Source: Treponema sp. UBA3649
GTDB taxonomy: Bacteria > Spirochaetota > Spirochaetia > Treponematales > Treponemataceae
Length of the DNA stretch: 15,932 nt
Reading direction: 5' to 3'
NCBI GenBank assembly: GCA_002373325.1
Contig: DFKI01000140.1
Location: 1-15,932 of the forward strand
Of this stretch, positions 13,724 through 15,932 are shown piece after piece. Position numbers and translations under genes: made by a program. The notes beneath the pieces were generated by a model. The model worked only from the letters and a program-made list of their open reading frames with translations. It was not told where the DNA came from and made no database searches. Position 1 is the stretch's first letter. Each line of letters opens with the position of its first letter.

Positions 13724-14892
13724 TGAATACCCGTGAAGACAGATTCAGCCGCTCCATGTTGGAGACACCCCCAAGCGGCATCCGCAAATTTTTTGAGATG
13801 CTCATCGGACATGATGACGTAATCAGCTTGTCAGTCGGTGAGCCTGACTTCCCCACTCCCTGGCTTATGAGGGAGGAAGCCTTCTATCATCTTGAGCAGG
13901 GACACACGAGCTACACGAGCAACTGGGGTCTTTTGGAGCTGCGTGAGGAAATCGCGAAGTATATGGAAGGACAAGGCATGTTCTACAATCCCGCGAAGGA
14001 GATTCTTGTCACCGTGGGAGCGTCAGAGGGTGTCGATGCGGTTCTCCGTGCCATTTTGAATCCGGGCGACGAGCTGATTGTTTGCGAGCCATGCTACGTG
14101 AACTATGTGCCACTTGCCCATCTTACGGGCGCGAAAATCGTGAGGTTAGACACCAGCGTGAACGGATTCTATCCCACCGCCGAGCAGTTCCAGAAATTGC
14201 TCACTCCGAAAACCAAGGCAATCATGTTCTGCTCACCGAGCAACCCGACCGGCACAATGGTTCCGAAGGACGAGCTTTCGAAGATTGCGGAGATTGCGAG
14301 AAAAAATCAGATCTGGTGCATCGCGGACGAAATCTACTGCGAGCTGGTCTATGACGACAACAAGCACACTTCAATCGGCTCATTCCCCGGCATGAAGGAC
14401 TACACAATCATCCTGAACGGATTCAGCAAGAGCTTCGCCATGACAGGATGGAGAATCGGATGGATCGCTGCCCCCGAGGATTTGATGGCTCAGATTGTAA
14501 AGCTCCACCAGTACAACACCATCTGCGCTCCGATTATGAGTCAGTACGCGGCCCTGGAAGGTCTTAAAAACGGATGGAGCGAGGTCGAGAAAATGCGCGT
14601 GTCCTACCAGCAGAGACGCAACCTCATGTACAAGGCGTTTTTGGACATGGGACTTTCCGTGCCAGAGCCGACCGGAGCTTTCTACATGTTCCCCGACATC
14701 AGCGTGACGGGACTCTCATCAGAGGATTTTGCAACCGAGCTTTTCCAGAAGCACAATGTCGCCGTAGTTCCAGGAACCGCATTCGGAGACGCAGGGGCAG
14801 GACACATCCGATGCTGCTATGCGACCGCCATTGACAAAATCAAAATCGCATTGGACAAGATTGCAGAGCTGGTGGAAGAGCACAGGAAATAA
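13723..14892 (+). CDS. Class I/II PLP-dependent aminotransferase (AlaT-like)
   Basis: The protein has 389 residues, full length for fold type I class I aminotransferases. PLP-site residues are visible: N174 in SNPTG, D202 and Y205 in ADEIY, the Schiff-base lysine K236 in GFSKSFAMTGWRIGW, and R363 in HIRCCYA for the substrate carboxylate. The N-terminal SLSVGEPDFPTP (35-46) is the family's start motif. It should transfer an amino group between an amino acid and a 2-oxo acid in the cytosol. Pairing with an Lrp regulator, joined through a TAATG overlap, suggests an alanine-forming transaminase like B. subtilis AlaT, but aspartate or aromatic substrates cannot be excluded. AAGGAG about 11 bases upstream lies in the end of the regulator gene. 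A terminator follows at 14955. Confidence 0.9.
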   Translation: MNTREDRFSRSMLETPPSGIRKFFEMLIGHDDVISLSVGEPDFPTPWLMREEAFYHLEQGHTSYTSNWGLLELREEIAKYMEGQGMFYNPAKEILVTVGASEGVDAVLRAILNPGDELIVCEPCYVNYVPLAHLTGAKIVRLDTSVNGFYPTAEQFQKLLTPKTKAIMFCSPSNPTGTMVPKDELSKIAEIARKNQIWCIADEIYCELVYDDNKHTSIGSFPGMKDYTIILNGFSKSFAMTGWRIGWIAAPEDLMAQIVKLHQYNTICAPIMSQYAALEGLKNGWSEVEKMRVSYQQRRNLMYKAFLDMGLSVPEPTGAFYMFPDISVTGLSSEDFATELFQKHNVAVVPGTAFGDAGAGHIRCCYATAIDKIKIALDKIAELVEEHRK

Positions 14893-14907
14893 TGGAAGCA
14901 AGCTAAG

Positions 14908-14927
14908 GAAAAATCGTTAGATTTTTC
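14908..14927. repeat. AT-rich perfect hairpin after the aminotransferase gene
   Basis: GAAAAATC, loop GTTA, GATTTTTC: an 8-bp perfect stem 15 bases after the stop codon. The right arm is T-rich, so it may assist termination ahead of the stronger hairpin at 14955. Confidence 0.45.
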
Positions 14928-14954
14928 GAATCCGTGTGGCAGTAAGAAAAATTG

Positions 14955-15000
14955 AGTGCAAGATTTTTTGTGGTTTCTGCAAAATTTCCTTGCACTTTTT
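14955..15000 (+). terminator. Intrinsic terminator of the Lrp/aminotransferase operon
   Basis: AGTGCAAG (14955-14962) pairs perfectly with CTTGCACT (14989-14996), followed by TTTTT and a further C and T's. The 26-base loop is A/T-rich and can pair further with itself. Confidence 0.7.
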
Positions 15001-15100
15001 CTTGATGAAATTTCTCGAATACCTTATATTTCTATAAATTAGAATTTCTTCAGTAAACACTAAATATTCCAACCTGTCTCTACCCGAATTCAAAAAAAAG

Positions 15101-15109
15101 TGTTATACT
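15101..15109 (+). promoter_or_regulatory. Extended -10 promoter directly before the nuclease-like gene
   Basis: TG-T-TATACT (15101-15109) is an extended -10 with no recognisable -35. The ATG at 15116 begins seven bases after the -10, where transcription is expected to start, so the mRNA is probably leaderless. There is no ribosome-binding site. Confidence 0.5.
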
Positions 15110-15115
15110 TAAATT

Positions 15116-15932
15116 ATGAATTTGAAAGATTTCAAGACGGAAGAAGACTACATTTCTCAGATGAACAGCGGGGCTCTCCTTAACCCAAGGATTGACTCCA
15201 CATTCAAGGCTCTTTTTACTAGTCCCACAAAGGAAGCCCATGATGCCCTTCATTCATTTCTTGAGGCGGCGACGAACCGGAAGATAAGGTCTTTCACTCT
15301 TACGGCAAATGAGGCTCCAACAGGATTTATGGGACAGCGTGGAGTCACTTACGACATCGCATGTGAATTCGACGACGGACTTTCTGCTGACATTGAAATG
15401 CAGGCATTCGAACAAAAATATGATTACGGGAAACGTGCGGAATATCAGGTTGCTCGGCTTGAGACAACTTACCTCAAAAAGGGAAGCGGATGGGAAAAGG
15501 CACCGGTTGTGTATCAGATTACCGTCCTTGATTTTTCCTATGATCCCGAAAATAAGGATGTCGTAAGCAGATATGCCATGCGGACAAAGGATGGGAGGGA
15601 GCTTTCAAACTCGCTGAATGTGGTTTTCATAGATTTGACCAAGGTTTCGGGCATTGAAAACAAGATTGAGGAGAACTCAAAGATAGAAAACTGGGCGGTC
15701 TTTCTGAAGGATGCCGACAATCCCAGCAAGAAGGATATAATCAGAACGCTCACAGGCAAGGAGGAAGGACTTATGCAGGCACAAAAATCATTGTCATCAA
15801 TCAGTTCGAACCGGGAACTGTGGTTTGCCCAATATAGGCAGGAAATCGCAGAGATAGACAGGATTTCGTCCTTGAACGCAATGCATCGAGAAGGTCTTGA
15901 ACTTGGCAGAGCAGAAGGAAGAGCAGAAGGAA
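15116..15932 (+). CDS. Rpn/PD-(D/E)XK nuclease family (PDDEXK_2) protein, 3' end outside window
   Basis: The reading frame is open for 272 codons and runs off the window. It begins MNLKDFKTEEDYISQM, then LLNPRIDSTFKALF (21-34), the typical N-terminal box of PDDEXK_2/Rpn proteins, often labelled 'nuclease family transposase'. The nuclease core is D80 (VTYDIAC), then a strand with E94-M-Q96 (ADIEMQAF), the E-x-Q form of the motif. Y110-Q111 and RLETTYL (114-120) follow, as in relatives. A helical region leads to REGLELGRAEGRAEG at the edge, the start of the Gly/Arg/Glu repeat tail common in this family and coded by slippage-prone repeats. Members in other bacteria act as DNA endonucleases or recombination-promoting proteins, but most are untested. 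It is the first gene after a terminator and likely monocistronic. Confidence 0.85.
   Translation, partial: MNLKDFKTEEDYISQMNSGALLNPRIDSTFKALFTSPTKEAHDALHSFLEAATNRKIRSFTLTANEAPTGFMGQRGVTYDIACEFDDGLSADIEMQAFEQKYDYGKRAEYQVARLETTYLKKGSGWEKAPVVYQITVLDFSYDPENKDVVSRYAMRTKDGRELSNSLNVVFIDLTKVSGIENKIEENSKIENWAVFLKDADNPSKKDIIRTLTGKEEGLMQAQKSLSSISSNRELWFAQYRQEIAEIDRISSLNAMHREGLELGRAEGRAEG

Overview
The window reads as a chromosomal segment of a gut- or rumen-type spirochaete, most likely Treponema. This is an inference from the mix of genes: a spirochaete-style RsmE N-terminus, a very large lipoprotein with a relaxed lipobox, YD-type repeat fragments, a PD-(D/E)XK (Rpn/PDDEXK_2) family protein with a GRAEG tail, and moderately AT-rich DNA with AT-rich intergenic regions. 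I see no rRNA or tRNA gene, CRISPR array, complete insertion sequence or phage module.

Layout. 1-95: start of an rsmE-like gene on the minus strand. 250-3378: large lipoprotein of unknown function behind a consensus sigma70 promoter. 3379-4023: debris (an acidic C-terminal tail on the minus strand, a short YD-repeat ORF on the plus strand) ending in a terminator. 4024-5817: MBL/beta-CASP RNase-like protein, enclosed by two terminators of nearly the same sequence. 5912-6502: decayed remains, of which the 3' part is clearly a penicillin-binding protein 1C (pbpC). 6578-7879: HisA-HisI-HisE fusion. 7951-10290 (minus): protein with two AAA+ ATPase modules, divergent from 10492-11127, a small M50 site-2 protease. 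11128-11456: REP-like hairpins, an array with 21-bp period and a 14-bp tandem repeat. 11457-12821 (minus): hisD. 12822-13228: two divergent promoters with a possible small inverted-repeat element between them. 13229-14892: a two-gene operon (Lrp/AsnC regulator and class I aminotransferase) resembling alaR-alaT of Bacillus. 15116 to the end: an Rpn/PDDEXK_2 nuclease-family gene that runs off the window.

How it works together. hisA-hisI-hisE and hisD supply four histidine-biosynthesis activities from two separate transcription units, so the his pathway is scattered here. The alaR-alaT-like pair is probably a self-regulated amino-acid transamination unit. The remaining genes look like single-gene units, each with its own promoter. 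Eight promoters can be proposed by eye. Six have a 17-bp spacer, one an 18-bp spacer, and one is an extended -10. Several place the predicted transcript start within a few bases of the start codon, so leaderless or near-leaderless mRNAs may be common here.

I find no convincing multi-gene new system. The best leads are the 21-bp-phased array downstream of the M50 gene, the structured inverted-repeat element between hisD and the Lrp gene, the two-module AAA+ protein with an unrecognised N-terminal region, the three-domain His fusion, and the leaderless starts.
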